From assembly GCA_022844045.1 (NCBI GenBank), contig JALHMM010000007.1:51512-115511 (forward strand): a stretch of DNA of 64,000 nt, in the 5' to 3' direction. This document shows positions 26,444 through 35,522 of this stretch, piece by piece; the stretch's first letter is position 1; each line of letters starts with the position of its first letter. The stretch comes from Reyranellaceae bacterium. GTDB lineage: Bacteria; Pseudomonadota; Alphaproteobacteria; Reyranellales; Reyranellaceae. The notes beneath the pieces are model-generated. The model ran no database searches and was not told where the DNA came from. It worked only from the letters and a program-made list of their open reading frames with translations. The position numbers and the translations under genes are program-made.

Positions 26444-26528
26444 CGATCTCTCCTGTTCGCCGTCTTCGGCAGAATAGCCGAGGCACGCTTCGTTGACAGG
26501 CCGGGGTCGCTGGCTATGGTGGCCGCCG

Positions 26529-27668
26529 ATGGATTTTACGCTCTCCGAAGACCAGGCCGCGTTCCAAAAGGTCGCCCGCGATTTCGCGCGCGATCGCATG
26601 CTGCCGCACGCCGCCGCCTGGGATCGCGACAAGACCTTCCCGGTCGACACGCTGCGCGAGGCCGCCTCGCTGGGCTTCGGCGGCATTTATGTGCGCGACG
26701 ATGTCGGCGGCAGCGCGCTCTCTCGCTTCGATGCGGCGCTGATCATGGAGGAGCTGTCGGCGGCGTGCCCGTCGACCGCGGCCTACATCTCCATCCACAA
26801 CATGGCGGCGTGGATGATCGACGCTTTCGCCGATCAGGCGCAGCGCCAACGCTTCCTGCCGAAGCTGTGCTCGATGGAGCATTTCGCCAGCTACTGCCTG
26901 ACCGAGCCCGGCGCCGGGTCGGATGCCGCGGGATTGCGGACCAAAGCGGTGCTCGACGGCGACCACTACGTGCTCAACGGCACCAAGGCGTTCATATCGG
27001 GCGGCGGGCGCAGCGACATCTACGTCACGATGGTGCGCACCGGCGGCGAGGGCGCGGGCGGCGTTTCGTGCCTGGCGATCGAGAACGGCACGCCCGGCCT
27101 GAGCTTCGGCAAGCAGGAGGAGAAGCTGGGCTGGAACAGCCAGCCTACCGCGGCGGTGATCCTGGAGAATTGCCGCGTGCCGGTCGCCAATCGCATCGGG
27201 CCCGAGGGCCATGGCTTTCGCATCGCCATGGCCGGCCTCGATGGCGGACGCATCAACATCGGCGCCTGCTCGCTGGGCGGTGCGCGCGCCTGCCTCGAAA
27301 CAGCCTCGCGCTACGTCGTCGAGCGCAAGCAGTTCGGCAGGCCGATCGCCGACTTCCAGGCCACGCAGTTCAAGCTCGCCGACATGGCGACCGATCTGGA
27401 GGCCGCGCGCCTGCTGATCCACAAGGCGGCGGCGCTGCTCGACGCGAAGTCGCCCGACGCCACGCAGGCCAGCGCCATGGCCAAGCGTTTCGCCACCGAC
27501 GCCGGCTTCCGCATCGTCAACGAGGCGCTGCAGCTGCACGGCGGCTACGGCTATCTCAAGGACTTTCCGCTGGAGCGCTATCTGCGCGATCTGCGGGTGC
27601 ATCAGATCCTCGAGGGCACCAACGAGATCATGCGCGTGGTGATCGCGCGGCGACTGATGACTGGTTGA
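26529..27668 (+). CDS. isobutyryl-CoA dehydrogenase-type acyl-CoA dehydrogenase
   Basis: FAD enzyme oxidising a short branched acyl-CoA to its 2-enoyl form. The 379 residues show [64 protein letters not shown] and the probable base Glu362 in ILEGTNEIM. Assignment to isobutyryl-CoA (valine pathway) comes from the two genes that follow, which are the next steps: 3-hydroxyisobutyryl-CoA hydrolase (start overlaps this stop) and 3-hydroxyisobutyrate dehydrogenase. A separate hydratase for methacrylyl-CoA is not in the cluster. Start ATG 26529. Confidence 0.92.
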   Translation: MDFTLSEDQAAFQKVARDFARDRMLPHAAAWDRDKTFPVDTLREAASLGFGGIYVRDDVGGSALSRFDAALIMEELSAACPSTAAYISIHNMAAWMIDAFADQAQRQRFLPKLCSMEHFASYCLTEPGAGSDAAGLRTKAVLDGDHYVLNGTKAFISGGGRSDIYVTMVRTGGEGAGGVSCLAIENGTPGLSFGKQEEKLGWNSQPTAAVILENCRVPVANRIGPEGHGFRIAMAGLDGGRINIGACSLGGARACLETASRYVVERKQFGRPIADFQATQFKLADMATDLEAARLLIHKAAALLDAKSPDATQASAMAKRFATDAGFRIVNEALQLHGGYGYLKDFPLERYLRDLRVHQILEGTNEIMRVVIARRLMTG

Positions 27669-28750
27669 TGGAGAGTGTGAGCGTGTCGGAAGCGGAAATT
27701 CTGTTCGAAGTGAAGGACGGCCTGGGCGTCATGACGCTGAATCGGCCACGGGCGCTTAACGCGCTGTCAGTGGGCATGATCCGCGAGATGGAGCGGATGC
27801 TGCCGCAGTGGGAGAAGGATCCCCAGGTGAAGGCGGTGATCGTGCGCGGCGCCGGTGACAAGGCGTTCTGCGCCGGCGGTGACGTCGCCTTCCTGGCGCG
27901 CGAAGCCAAGGACAATCCCTCGGGTACCGGCCGGCGCGACTTCTTCCGCGAGGAGTACATTGTCAACCGCCGCATCTACCGCTTCGCCAAGCCGTGGATC
28001 TCGCTGATCGACGGCATCGACATGGGCGGCGGCGTCGGCCTGTCGGTGCACGGCACCTACTCGATCGCCACCGAGAAGTTCCTGTTCGCCATGCCGGAGA
28101 CAGCGATCGCCTTGTTTCCCGATGTCGGCGGCGGCTACTTCCTCAATCGCCTGCCCGGCGCGCTGGGCGTGTTCCTGGCGCTGACAGGCCATCGCCTGCG
28201 CGCGGCGGACGCGCTTTGGGCCGGCATCGTGCAAGCCTATGTGCCGAGCGCGAAGCTGCCGCAGGTGGTCGAGGCGCTGGCCAAGTCGGACCTGTCGGGG
28301 CCACCGCTGCCGCGGCGTGTCGACGCCATTGTCGCGCCCTTCGCCGAGGATCCGGGTACGCCGAGCCTGCCGGCGATGATGGCCGATATCGATCGCTGCT
28401 TCTCGGCCGGCAGCGTCGAGGAGATCTTCGCCAAGCTGAAAGCTCATGGCAGCGAGTGGGCCGGCAAGCAACTCGCGATCTTGCAGAAGATGTCCCCGCT
28501 GTCGCTGAAGATCACGCTCGAGCAGCTGGCGCGCTGCGCCAACCGCTCGTTCGAGGACGTGATGACCATCGAATACCGCATGTCCCAGGAATGCATGAAG
28601 CCCGGCCATGACTTCTTCGAGGGCGTGCGGGCCGTGCTGATCGACAAGGATCAGAAGCCGACCTGGACGCCGGCGACCTTGCAGGGCGTCTCGCGCGAGA
28701 TGGTCGAGGCTCATTTCCGGCCCGTGGACAACGACCTGACGTTCGACTGA
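27668..28750 (+). CDS. 3-hydroxyisobutyryl-CoA hydrolase
   Basis: Crotonase-fold enzyme that hydrolyses 3-hydroxyisobutyryl-CoA in valine breakdown, avoiding build-up of methacrylyl-CoA. The 360 residues show LNRPRALNALS, FCAGGDVAFLA, MGGGVGLSVHG and MPETAIALFPDVGGGYFL; the Glu and Asp of the last motif are the HIBCH catalytic pair, and the length fits HIBCH rather than simple enoyl-CoA hydratases (about 260). The ATG at 27668 overlaps the dehydrogenase stop; a GTG at 27683 with GGAGAG upstream is an alternative start. Confidence 0.92.
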   Translation: MESVSVSEAEILFEVKDGLGVMTLNRPRALNALSVGMIREMERMLPQWEKDPQVKAVIVRGAGDKAFCAGGDVAFLAREAKDNPSGTGRRDFFREEYIVNRRIYRFAKPWISLIDGIDMGGGVGLSVHGTYSIATEKFLFAMPETAIALFPDVGGGYFLNRLPGALGVFLALTGHRLRAADALWAGIVQAYVPSAKLPQVVEALAKSDLSGPPLPRRVDAIVAPFAEDPGTPSLPAMMADIDRCFSAGSVEEIFAKLKAHGSEWAGKQLAILQKMSPLSLKITLEQLARCANRSFEDVMTIEYRMSQECMKPGHDFFEGVRAVLIDKDQKPTWTPATLQGVSREMVEAHFRPVDNDLTFD

Positions 28751-28763
28751 GGGAGAAATCGAC

Positions 28764-29645
28764 ATGGCGAAGATCGCCTTTATCGGACTGGGCAATATGG
28801 GCGGGCCAATGGCCGCCAACCTGCTCAAGGCGCAGCATCAGGTCGCGGCCTTCGATCTATCCGCCAAGGCTGTCGAGGCCGCCGTCGCCGCTGGCGCGTC
28901 ACGCGCGGCCGACGTCGCCACGGCGGTCAAGGGCGCCGAGGTGGTGATCACCATGCTGCCCGCCGGCAAGCATGTACGGGAGGTCTACGAAGGCGCCGTG
29001 CTGGGCGCCGCGGCCAAGGGCGCGCTGCTGATCGACTGTTCGACCATCGATGTCGACAGCGCGCGCCACGTCGCGGCGGCGGCGGCCAAGGTCGGGCTCG
29101 ACATGGTCGACGCGCCGGTGTCCGGCGGCGTCGGCGGCGCGGTGGCCGGCACGTTGACCTTCATGGTCGGCGGCCCGGAAACGGCGTTCGCGCGCGCCAA
29201 GCCGATCCTGGAGAAGATGGGCCGCAACATCGTGCACGCCGGCGCCAGCGGCAACGGCCAGGCCGCCAAGATCTGCAACAACATGATGCTCGGTATCGCC
29301 ATGTTGGGTACCTGCGAGGCCTTCACGATGGCCAAGCGGCTGGGCCTCGACGCGCAGAAGCTGTTCGATATCGCTTCGACGTCGTCGGGGCAGAGCTGGG
29401 CGCTCACCAGCTATTGCCCGGTACCGGGCCCGGTGCCGGCCTCGCCGGCCAATCGCGACTACGCGGCCGGCTTCACCGCGGCGATGATGCTGAAGGACCT
29501 GATGCTGGCGCAGGACGCGGCGCGCGCGGTCGGCGCCTCGACGCCGATGGGCGCGGAGGCGGCGCAGCTCTACAGCCTGTTCGTCAATGCCGGCTCGGGT
29601 GCCGTCGATTGCTCCGGCATTATCAAGATGATCGACGGTCGATGA
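28764..29645 (+). CDS. mmsB: 3-hydroxyisobutyrate dehydrogenase
   Basis: NAD-dependent oxidation of 3-hydroxyisobutyrate to methylmalonate semialdehyde. The 293 residues start with the Rossmann motif IAFIGLGNMGGPMAANLLKA, then APVSGGVGGAVAGTLTFMVGG and NGQAAKICNNMMLGI (catalytic Lys), the signature of the beta-hydroxyacid dehydrogenase family; the C-terminal KDLMLAQDAARAVGAS is typical of MmsB. It follows the hydrolase by 13 bases, closing the three-gene valine operon. A strong hairpin follows. Confidence 0.95.
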   Translation: MAKIAFIGLGNMGGPMAANLLKAQHQVAAFDLSAKAVEAAVAAGASRAADVATAVKGAEVVITMLPAGKHVREVYEGAVLGAAAKGALLIDCSTIDVDSARHVAAAAAKVGLDMVDAPVSGGVGGAVAGTLTFMVGGPETAFARAKPILEKMGRNIVHAGASGNGQAAKICNNMMLGIAMLGTCEAFTMAKRLGLDAQKLFDIASTSSGQSWALTSYCPVPGPVPASPANRDYAAGFTAAMMLKDLMLAQDAARAVGASTPMGAEAAQLYSLFVNAGSGAVDCSGIIKMIDGR

Positions 29646-29661
29646 GTCGGACGGATTTTCC

Positions 29662-29689
29662 GCCGCCTGTTCCCTGAGGAACAGGCGGC
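29662..29689 (+). terminator. hairpin after the valine operon
   Basis: A perfect 12-bp stem (29662-29673 with 29678-29689) with loop CTGA lies 17 bases after the mmsB stop. There is no downstream T-run, so intrinsic termination is uncertain, but position and strength fit the end of the operon. Confidence 0.5.
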
Positions 29690-29755
29690 CGCTAGGGTCG
29701 CCCTCAAGATATCGCCGAGCTTGTGAAACATCGCAGGCCGGACTTGGGGGCAACA

Positions 29756-30987
29756 ATGATCAATCAAGCCGACAACAAGATTCTCGAAAAGTGGCTGGGG
29801 TGGCACCGCAAATCGACAGCAGGGGCAAGTCCCTTCTCGCCGTCCACCATCGGCCGCGGTGTCGGTGCCGCCCCCGCCATCGGCGCTTTCCAAAGCTCTA
29901 CATTCGAGGTCGGGCAAACCTGGAAGACCAGCCTCGGGACCAAGCGCGTCATCCTCGGAATCATCGGCGACACGTTGCTGTTCGAGAGTGGCGGCAAGAT
30001 CTACGAGCAGAACCGCAGCGGTTTTGACAACGATACCAACACGATCGACAAGGTCGCGATCAACACCGCCGGGATCGGCTGGGCCATGGAAGTCATGGTC
30101 ACGTCGGCGATCATCGTCATGATCTGCGCGCCGGCGGTCCTGGCCAGCTTGCCGGCGGGGGCGATCACGCAGGGTTCGTTGACAATCGCAACGAGTCATT
30201 CCTTCAATCTCTGGGTCCTGACCGCCATACCGGCGATCGAGAAGGCGATCCCGATCATCCAGGCGGCCCTACGCGCGCGGGCGCTGATGATCAAGACCAC
30301 GCCCACGCTCTACGAAGCGCTGATCACCGCGCCATCTTCGACGGGATCAAGACGATTCCAGCGAGCGTCAAGACGGAGGTGACCAACGCCATCACGCAGG
30401 CCGACAAGGGCTGGCTGTAGATCGCCGGCCTGCCCAAGATCCCCGAGATCAAGGACGGCATGACGTGGGACGAGTATATTTCGACGACCAAGGACTGCGT
30501 CGACACCGCCAAGGACTATTACGAGATCGCGTCGGCGATCTACAGCACCTGGGTGTCGGGCGGCACGTTCAACCTGCTGAAGCTGGCGGGCAAGAAGTTC
30601 CTCGAAGGCCTGCTGAAGCCGCTCAAGGATTGGCAGGACACGCTGAAGGACTCTGCCAAGAGCGGCGCCCAGAACGCGATGACCACCGCCGGCACCAACG
30701 CGCTGAAGCTGGGCGGCTCGTTTGACCCGATGAGTCCCAGCGAGGTCATTCTGGCCTTCAAGGCGGCCGGTTTCGACATCAGCTTCGCCATCGCGGCGAA
30801 AATCGCCGACGAACTGAAGGAGCCCAAGGCGGCGGCGGCGGCGGTGTGTGCCGCCTTGACGGAGCTCATGCATGCGGCGGAAATCGACATGGGCGATATC
30901 TCGGTCAAGCCGAAGCCCAGCCCCTGGGCCATGACGCGCGTTCGGTATGTCGCGCCTCCGAAAAAGTCGGTGAAGAAGGCGCGGTAG
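29756..30987 (+). pseudogene. disrupted gene of unknown function (frameshift plus amber stop)
   Basis: The first part, from the ATG at 29756 (GGGGG five bases upstream), reads NQADNKILEKWLGWHRKS and later a membrane-like segment EVMVTSAIIVMICAPAVLA. Coding quality moves to the +1-displaced frame between about 30316 and 30334: from 30334 that frame reads IFDGIKTIPASVKTEV, meets TAG at 30418-30420, then continues in the same frame through GLPKIPEIKDG into the open stretch 30460-30987 (TWDEYISTTKDCVDTAKDYY ... PPKKSVKKAR). The parts look like one protein of about 410 residues broken twice, or two sequencing errors. A separate 175-residue product from ATG 30460 is possible. I recognise no family. 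Confidence 0.6.
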
Positions 30988-31041
30988 CGGCGACGGCGCC
31001 GCATCTCTACGATGCGGCGCCAGGTGCGACCGGAGTTGGCC

Positions 31042-31746
31042 ATGGCGACAATCACCCTCTACGACCTCGACGTCAGTGGCGGCCGTCGGCCCAGCCCGTT
31101 CTGCTGGCGCGCGAAGTTCGCATTGGCGCACAAGCGCCTGGCCTGGAACGAGGTCGCGGTGGGCTTCACCGAGAAGGACAAGATCGCCTTCGCTCAGGCG
31201 CGCACCGTGCCCGTGATGGTCGACCATGGCCATGGCGGCAGGGTGGTGAAGGACAGTTGGGATATCGCGGAGCATCTCGACGAGACCTACACCGACGGCC
31301 CGGCGCTGTTGGGTGGCGAACGCGGCAAGGCCTTCGCGCGCTTCGTCGCCGCCTGGACCAATGTCACGCTGCACGGTGCGCTGTTCCCGCTGCTTGTCGC
31401 CGACATCCACGCCGCGGTCCACCCGGCGGACCAGGCTTATTTCCGCGAGAGCCGCGAAAAGCGACTGGGCACAAGTCTGGAGGAGGCGCAGACGGCCGCG
31501 CGCGAGCAGCGAATCCCGGCGCTGCGCGCGACCGTGGAGCCGCTGCGGCAGCAGTTGCGTATGCAGCCCTTCATTTCAGGCGCCGCGCCGGCCTATCCCG
31601 ACTATACGGTGATGGGCGCCTTCATGTGGGCGCGCACCGTCTGCGCCTTGCCGCTACTGGCCGGAGACGATCCGCTGCATGACTGGATCGGCCGCATGCT
31701 CGATCTGTTCGATGGTATGGGCCGCGCACACAAGGCGGCAGGCTGA
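31042..31746 (+). CDS. glutathione S-transferase family protein
   Basis: 234 residues: thioredoxin-fold N-terminal domain with SGGRRPSPFCWRAKFALAHK (Ser/Cys active-site region) and VPVMVDHG, then WDIAEHLDETY and an all-helical C-terminal domain. The SPFCWRAKFAL motif is characteristic of the LigE/beta-etherase-like and related bacterial GSTs; substrate not predictable. ATG 31042 follows GGAG. A hairpin covers the stop codon. Confidence 0.88.
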   Translation: MATITLYDLDVSGGRRPSPFCWRAKFALAHKRLAWNEVAVGFTEKDKIAFAQARTVPVMVDHGHGGRVVKDSWDIAEHLDETYTDGPALLGGERGKAFARFVAAWTNVTLHGALFPLLVADIHAAVHPADQAYFRESREKRLGTSLEEAQTAAREQRIPALRATVEPLRQQLRMQPFISGAAPAYPDYTVMGAFMWARTVCALPLLAGDDPLHDWIGRMLDLFDGMGRAHKAAG

Positions 31747-31762
31747 ACAACTCCAGCCTGCC
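31737..31762 (+). terminator. hairpin across the GST stop codon
   Basis: GGCAGGCTG (31737-31745) pairs with CAGCCTGCC (31754-31762) over 9 bp around an 8-base loop. No T-run follows. It may be a weak terminator or a 3'-end stabiliser. Confidence 0.35.
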
Positions 31763-31893
31763 TAAGTGATTGCGGATGGCGCGATAGTGGCGCATGGGTG
31801 ACGCGTCGGCGTCGCCCAATGGCAACGCCGCGTCGCATGTGAACGACTGGACCTCCTCTCGGAGTCCGGAACCGCAAGGGCAGGAGCCCTATC

Positions 31894-32085
31894 ATGTCAT
31901 CCGAATGGATAAAATGCACAGCGCCGAACGGCGTGGCGATCTTCGTCAACATGGCGAACGTGGCCTACATTCGCGTTGTCGAGTCGGAAACCCGCATCGT
32001 GTTCCCGGGCGCATCGGACGACTATCTTCGCGTCGCCGAATCGCCGGAGGACATCCTCGCGCTGCGCATCGCGGCGCCGGCTTGA
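31894..32085 (+). CDS. small conserved-looking cytosolic protein
   Basis: 63 residues from ATG 31894, with CAGGAG nine bases upstream. The sequence has WIKCTAPNGVAIFVNMANVAYIR, RIVFPGASDDYLRVAESPEDI: two strands, a phosphate-like loop and a final helix, the pattern of small FlbD-like or similar single-domain proteins that read 'NG-x-x-I-x-V-N' and end 'ESPEEI'. No signal peptide. It stands alone, convergent with chrA. Function unknown. Confidence 0.65.
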   Translation: MSSEWIKCTAPNGVAIFVNMANVAYIRVVESETRIVFPGASDDYLRVAESPEDILALRIAAPA

Positions 32086-32105
32086 AACGCCGACGCCCAC
32101 GGCGA

Positions 32106-33473
32106 TCAGAGCGCGCCGCGCAGGAAGTACCAGGCGATGCCGGCGGCGCTGCTCGCCAGCAGTACCGGGATCATGCCGATCTTGAAGCGGAACACCGCGA
32201 TCGCCGCGGCCGCGGCCAGCACCAGCGACGGCCAGTCGACCGACGATAGCACTGGTGCCTGAAGCGACATGCCGAGCCAGGCGAAGGGTGTGTGCTTGGT
32301 AAACAGCACTTGAAGCGCGAACCAGATCGCGAGGTTCAGGATCACGCCGACCACCGCCGCCGTGATCGCGCCCAGCGCCGCCGACAGCGCCCTGTTGCCA
32401 CGCAGCGCCTCGACGAAGGGTGCGCCAAAGAAGATCCACAGGAAGCAGGGCGCGAAGGTCACCCAGGTGGTGAGGATGCCACCCAGACTGGCGGCGAGCA
32501 GCGGATGCAGGCCGCCGGGTGCTCGGTGCGCGGCGAGGAAGCCGACGAACTGCGTCACCATGATCAGCGGCCCGGGTGTGGTCTCGGCCATGCCGAGCCC
32601 GTCGAGCATCTCGCCGGCGCTGACCCACTGATACTGCTCCACCGCTTGCTGCGCGACATAGGCCAGCACGGCGTAGGCGCCGCCGAAGGTCACGACCGCC
32701 ATCTTGCTGAAGAAGACCGCGATGTTGCTGAAGACATTGTCGGGCCCCAAGGTCAGCAACAACGCCGCGACCGGCGTCAGCCACAGCACCAGGAACACCG
32801 CGCTGATGGTGAGCGACCAGCGCAGGTTTGGGCGCGCATGATCGGGCGTCTGCTCGCCCAGCAGCGAGTCGCGATCGGCGACCTGCTTGTCGCCGACCTT
32901 GCCGTGTCCGCCGCCGGCGAGAAACGCCGACATGCCGGCGCGGCCGCCGATGTAGCCCAGCACGCCGGCGAGGACGATGATCAGCGGGAAGGGCACGTCG
33001 TAGAAGAAGATGGCGATGAAGGCCGCGGCGGCGATGCCAACCATCACCCGGTTCTTCAGCGCCCGCTTGCCGACGCGCACCACGGCCTCGATGACAATCG
33101 CCAGCACCGCCGCTTTCAGGCCGAAGAACAGGCCTTGCACGATGCCGACCTTGCCGAAGATCACGTAGATCCAGCTCAGCGCCATGATCGACAGGAAGCC
33201 GGGCAGCACGAAGAGCAGGCCGGCGGTCAGCCCGCCTTTCGTCTTGTGCATCAACCACCCGATATAGGTGGCGAGCTGCTGCGCCTCGGGTCCGGGCAGC
33301 AAGGTGCAGTAGTTCAGCGCCTGCAGGAAACGCGTCTCGCCGATCCAGCGCTTCTCCTCGACGATGATCCGGTGCATGACGGCGATCTGGCCGGCGGGCC
33401 CGCCGAAGCTCAGCGCCGCGACGCGCAGCCAGACCTTCACGGCCTCGCCGAAAGAGACGCCGTGGTCTTTCAC
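32106..33473 (-). CDS. chrA: chromate transporter
   Basis: CHR-family membrane protein that exports chromate, driven by the proton-motive force. The 455 residues contain two homologous halves: the first with ALSFGGPAGQIAVMHRIIVEEKRW and LLPGPEAQQLATYIGW, the second with VVTFGGAYAVLAYVAQQ and TPGPLIMVTQFVGFLAA. About ten to twelve hydrophobic segments. The start overlaps the chrB stop (ATGA), so chrB-chrA are one operon with the regulator first, the known order. Confidence 0.96.
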   Translation of the reverse strand: MKDHGVSFGEAVKVWLRVAALSFGGPAGQIAVMHRIIVEEKRWIGETRFLQALNYCTLLPGPEAQQLATYIGWLMHKTKGGLTAGLLFVLPGFLSIMALSWIYVIFGKVGIVQGLFFGLKAAVLAIVIEAVVRVGKRALKNRVMVGIAAAAFIAIFFYDVPFPLIIVLAGVLGYIGGRAGMSAFLAGGGHGKVGDKQVADRDSLLGEQTPDHARPNLRWSLTISAVFLVLWLTPVAALLLTLGPDNVFSNIAVFFSKMAVVTFGGAYAVLAYVAQQAVEQYQWVSAGEMLDGLGMAETTPGPLIMVTQFVGFLAAHRAPGGLHPLLAASLGGILTTWVTFAPCFLWIFFGAPFVEALRGNRALSAALGAITAAVVGVILNLAIWFALQVLFTKHTPFAWLGMSLQAPVLSSVDWPSLVLAAAAAIAVFRFKIGMIPVLLASSAAGIAWYFLRGAL

Positions 33474-34468
33474 GCCTGGCCCCGCTTGCTGGTGAAATAC
33501 TTGTAGAGATCGTCGAGCACGGCGGCTGCCCGCGCAATACGCTGTTCGTCGTCGCGATGCGCGGCGGCGATGCCAGCGATCAGGTTGCGGATGCCAGCGG
33601 TTTCCTCGCGGCCATACTTGCCGTCCTTCAGGTCGATGTCGTGGATGATCTCACCGATCGCGCTCAGCGCCGGATCGTCGGCGCCGCTCAGCGTGCGGAC
33701 TTCGCCGACCAACACCTCGAAGGTGCAGCGATCGCCGCGGTGGGTGAATTCGCCCTCGAACATGTCGAAGCGCAGTTCGCCGGGCTTCGCCGCGTAGCCG
33801 GTACCCGACACGAACTTGAAACGCGCCTCGTCATCGATGAAACGGCGGATCAGCCAGGCCGAGGCGACCCGATCGACCTGCACGCCCTTGCGCGTCACCC
33901 AGACGCGGCCCTTCAGCCCGCCAGCGTCGGCGGCGTTCGATTGAACCTCGCGCACGGCGTCCTCCTGTTTTTGGTCCGCCTCGAGCCCCGAGACGAGGCC
34001 CTTGGCTGGCTCGCGTCCGTCGGCGCCGAAGAAGTCGATGGCGATGATCTCGTCGAGACGCCGGCGCAGTCGCGTCACCTGCGTGATGAACTCGGTGCGC
34101 GCCTCCGCCGTCTCCAGGCTGTCACGGCGCCCGGCAAGCTCGCGCGCGGCCGTGGCGATCTCCGCGTAGTCCTCGTCGCGCGCCGCGTCGAACAACGCCT
34201 GGACCTCGCTGTCGTCGAGGCCGTCGACCAGCGCCGCCTCGCAGGTGAAGGCCTCGCCGCCGAGCTCGACGATCTCCTGGACCAGCCAGGCGAAGTCCTC
34301 CCGGGTGTCGGCGTTGCTGGGCAGGGCGTAGACCGAGTTCTTCACCGTCACCGCGCCCAGGCCCTTCAGCCGCCGCCAGATCTTCACCCGTGCGTAGGCC
34401 GGCTTGGCCGGCAATTGGTGGATCAGCAGCAGCCAGCGCGGCGACTCGGAACTCTCGGACGCGTCCAT
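33470..34468 (-). CDS. chrB: chromate resistance regulator ChrB
   Basis: 332-residue protein described in other bacteria as a chromate-sensing regulator of chrA. N-terminal domain: SPRWLLLIHQLPAKPAYARVKIWRRLKGLGA, typical ChrB.N; a middle helical linker; C-terminal ChrB.C domain: GRVWVTRKGVQVDRVASAWLIRRFID and GEFTHRGDRCTFEVLVG. Start ATG 34468. A free-standing second ChrB.C-type protein is encoded divergently at 35519-35971. The gene is adjacent to a palindrome-rich divergent promoter, fitting autoregulation. Confidence 0.95.
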   Translation of the reverse strand: MDASESSESPRWLLLIHQLPAKPAYARVKIWRRLKGLGAVTVKNSVYALPSNADTREDFAWLVQEIVELGGEAFTCEAALVDGLDDSEVQALFDAARDEDYAEIATAARELAGRRDSLETAEARTEFITQVTRLRRRLDEIIAIDFFGADGREPAKGLVSGLEADQKQEDAVREVQSNAADAGGLKGRVWVTRKGVQVDRVASAWLIRRFIDDEARFKFVSGTGYAAKPGELRFDMFEGEFTHRGDRCTFEVLVGEVRTLSGADDPALSAIGEIIHDIDLKDGKYGREETAGIRNLIAGIAAAHRDDEQRIARAAAVLDDLYKYFTSKRGQA

Positions 34469-34583
34469 AGTGCATTCGTATCATGTTGATAACATAAATC
34501 GCAACACTCATATCATTTTCTACTTGCCTTCCTTTGAGGCAAGGATATCTTACTGGTGAAACGAGTGTATCAACGAGGCATTC
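34469..34583. promoter_or_regulatory. divergent chrBA / sod-rhodanese promoter region with two inverted repeats
   Basis: 115 bases between divergent start codons, clearly richer in A+T than neighbours. It contains ATGTT-GAT-AACAT (34483-34495) and CTTGCCT-N7-AGGCAAG (34523-34529 with 34537-34543). Either could be the operator of ChrB, controlling chromate genes in both directions. No single convincing pair of -35/-10 boxes stands out. The operator role is inference from position. Confidence 0.5.
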
Positions 34584-35522
34584 ATGTCGCTCCACGCCCG
34601 GCCGATCTCCTTCAAGCCCGCGCGGCTCAACGGGCTCAGCGCCCGCATGATTGCTAGCCACTACGAGAACAACTACGGCGGCGCTGTGCGCCGGCTGAAC
34701 GCGATCCGCGGCGAACTTGGCGCTCTGGATCCAGCGAGCGTGCCGGGATTCCGCCTCAACGGGCTAAAGCGCGAGGAGCTGATCGCCACCAACTCTATGC
34801 TGCTGCACGAACTCTATTTCGAGGCGCTGGGTGGGCCCGGCGGCGAGCCCGAGGGTGAGCTGGCGCAGGCAATCGCGCGCGACTTCGGATCGTTGGCGCG
34901 CTGGCGCGCCGAGTTCGTCGCCATGGGCAAGGCGCTGGGTGGCGGTTCGGGCTGGGCGCTGCTGACGCGCTCGCCGCGCGACGGGCAGCTCACGAATGTC
35001 TGGGCCGCCGACCATACGCACAGCCTGGCGGGCGGCGCGCCGATCCTGGCGCTCGATATGTACGAGCACGCCTATCACATCGACTTCGGCGCCAACGTCG
35101 CGGCGTATGTCGACGCCTTTATGGCGAACATCGCCTGGCAGCGAGTGGCGGCGCGTTTCGCCGGTGCGCCGACAGAGAAGAGGGCGCACGCCATCGGCAC
35201 GCACGCCGCGCGCGCGTTGCTCGAGGCCAATCCCGATCTGCTGGTGATCGACGCGCGCCAGCCCGACGACGCGACCAGCGTGCCGGTGCGCCTGCGTGGT
35301 GCGCGCCGTGCGCCACCTGGACGAGTCGACGATGTCGTGGCCACGCTGCCCAAGGGCGCCAAGGCGCTGGTGTACTGCGCCTGGGGCTTCGAGATCGGCG
35401 GCGATTGCGCCGCCAAGCTGCGCGAGCACGGCCTCGACGCGGTGACGATCGCTGGCGGCATCGGCGCGTGGCGCGCCGACGGTCTGCCTACCGAACCGCA
35501 CAAGGAAGGAGACAAGCCATGA
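34584..35522 (+). CDS. Fe/Mn superoxide dismutase-like domain fused to a rhodanese domain
   Basis: 312 residues. Residues 1-195 are an Fe/Mn-SOD fold: metal ligands His26 (ASHYENNYGG), His75 (LLHELYFEALG), Asp158 and His162 (ALDMYEHAYH), all present. Residues about 205-303 are a rhodanese-like domain: LVIDARQPDD, the active-site Cys265 in ALVYCAWGFEIG, and AGGIGAWRADGLP. The known chromate operon chrBACF includes a SOD (ChrC), but a fusion to rhodanese is unusual; sulfur transfer or persulfide handling could be coupled to superoxide removal during Cr(VI) reduction. It is coupled to the next gene by a 4-base ATGA overlap. Confidence 0.9.
   Translation: MSLHARPISFKPARLNGLSARMIASHYENNYGGAVRRLNAIRGELGALDPASVPGFRLNGLKREELIATNSMLLHELYFEALGGPGGEPEGELAQAIARDFGSLARWRAEFVAMGKALGGGSGWALLTRSPRDGQLTNVWAADHTHSLAGGAPILALDMYEHAYHIDFGANVAAYVDAFMANIAWQRVAARFAGAPTEKRAHAIGTHAARALLEANPDLLVIDARQPDDATSVPVRLRGARRAPPGRVDDVVATLPKGAKALVYCAWGFEIGGDCAAKLREHGLDAVTIAGGIGAWRADGLPTEPHKEGDKP

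Noticed and set aside
30418..30420. TAG in the broken gene as a recoded (pyrrolysine-like) codon
   Set aside because: There is no pyl gene or readthrough context visible, and a frameshift only about 90 bases upstream makes gene decay or sequence error more likely.
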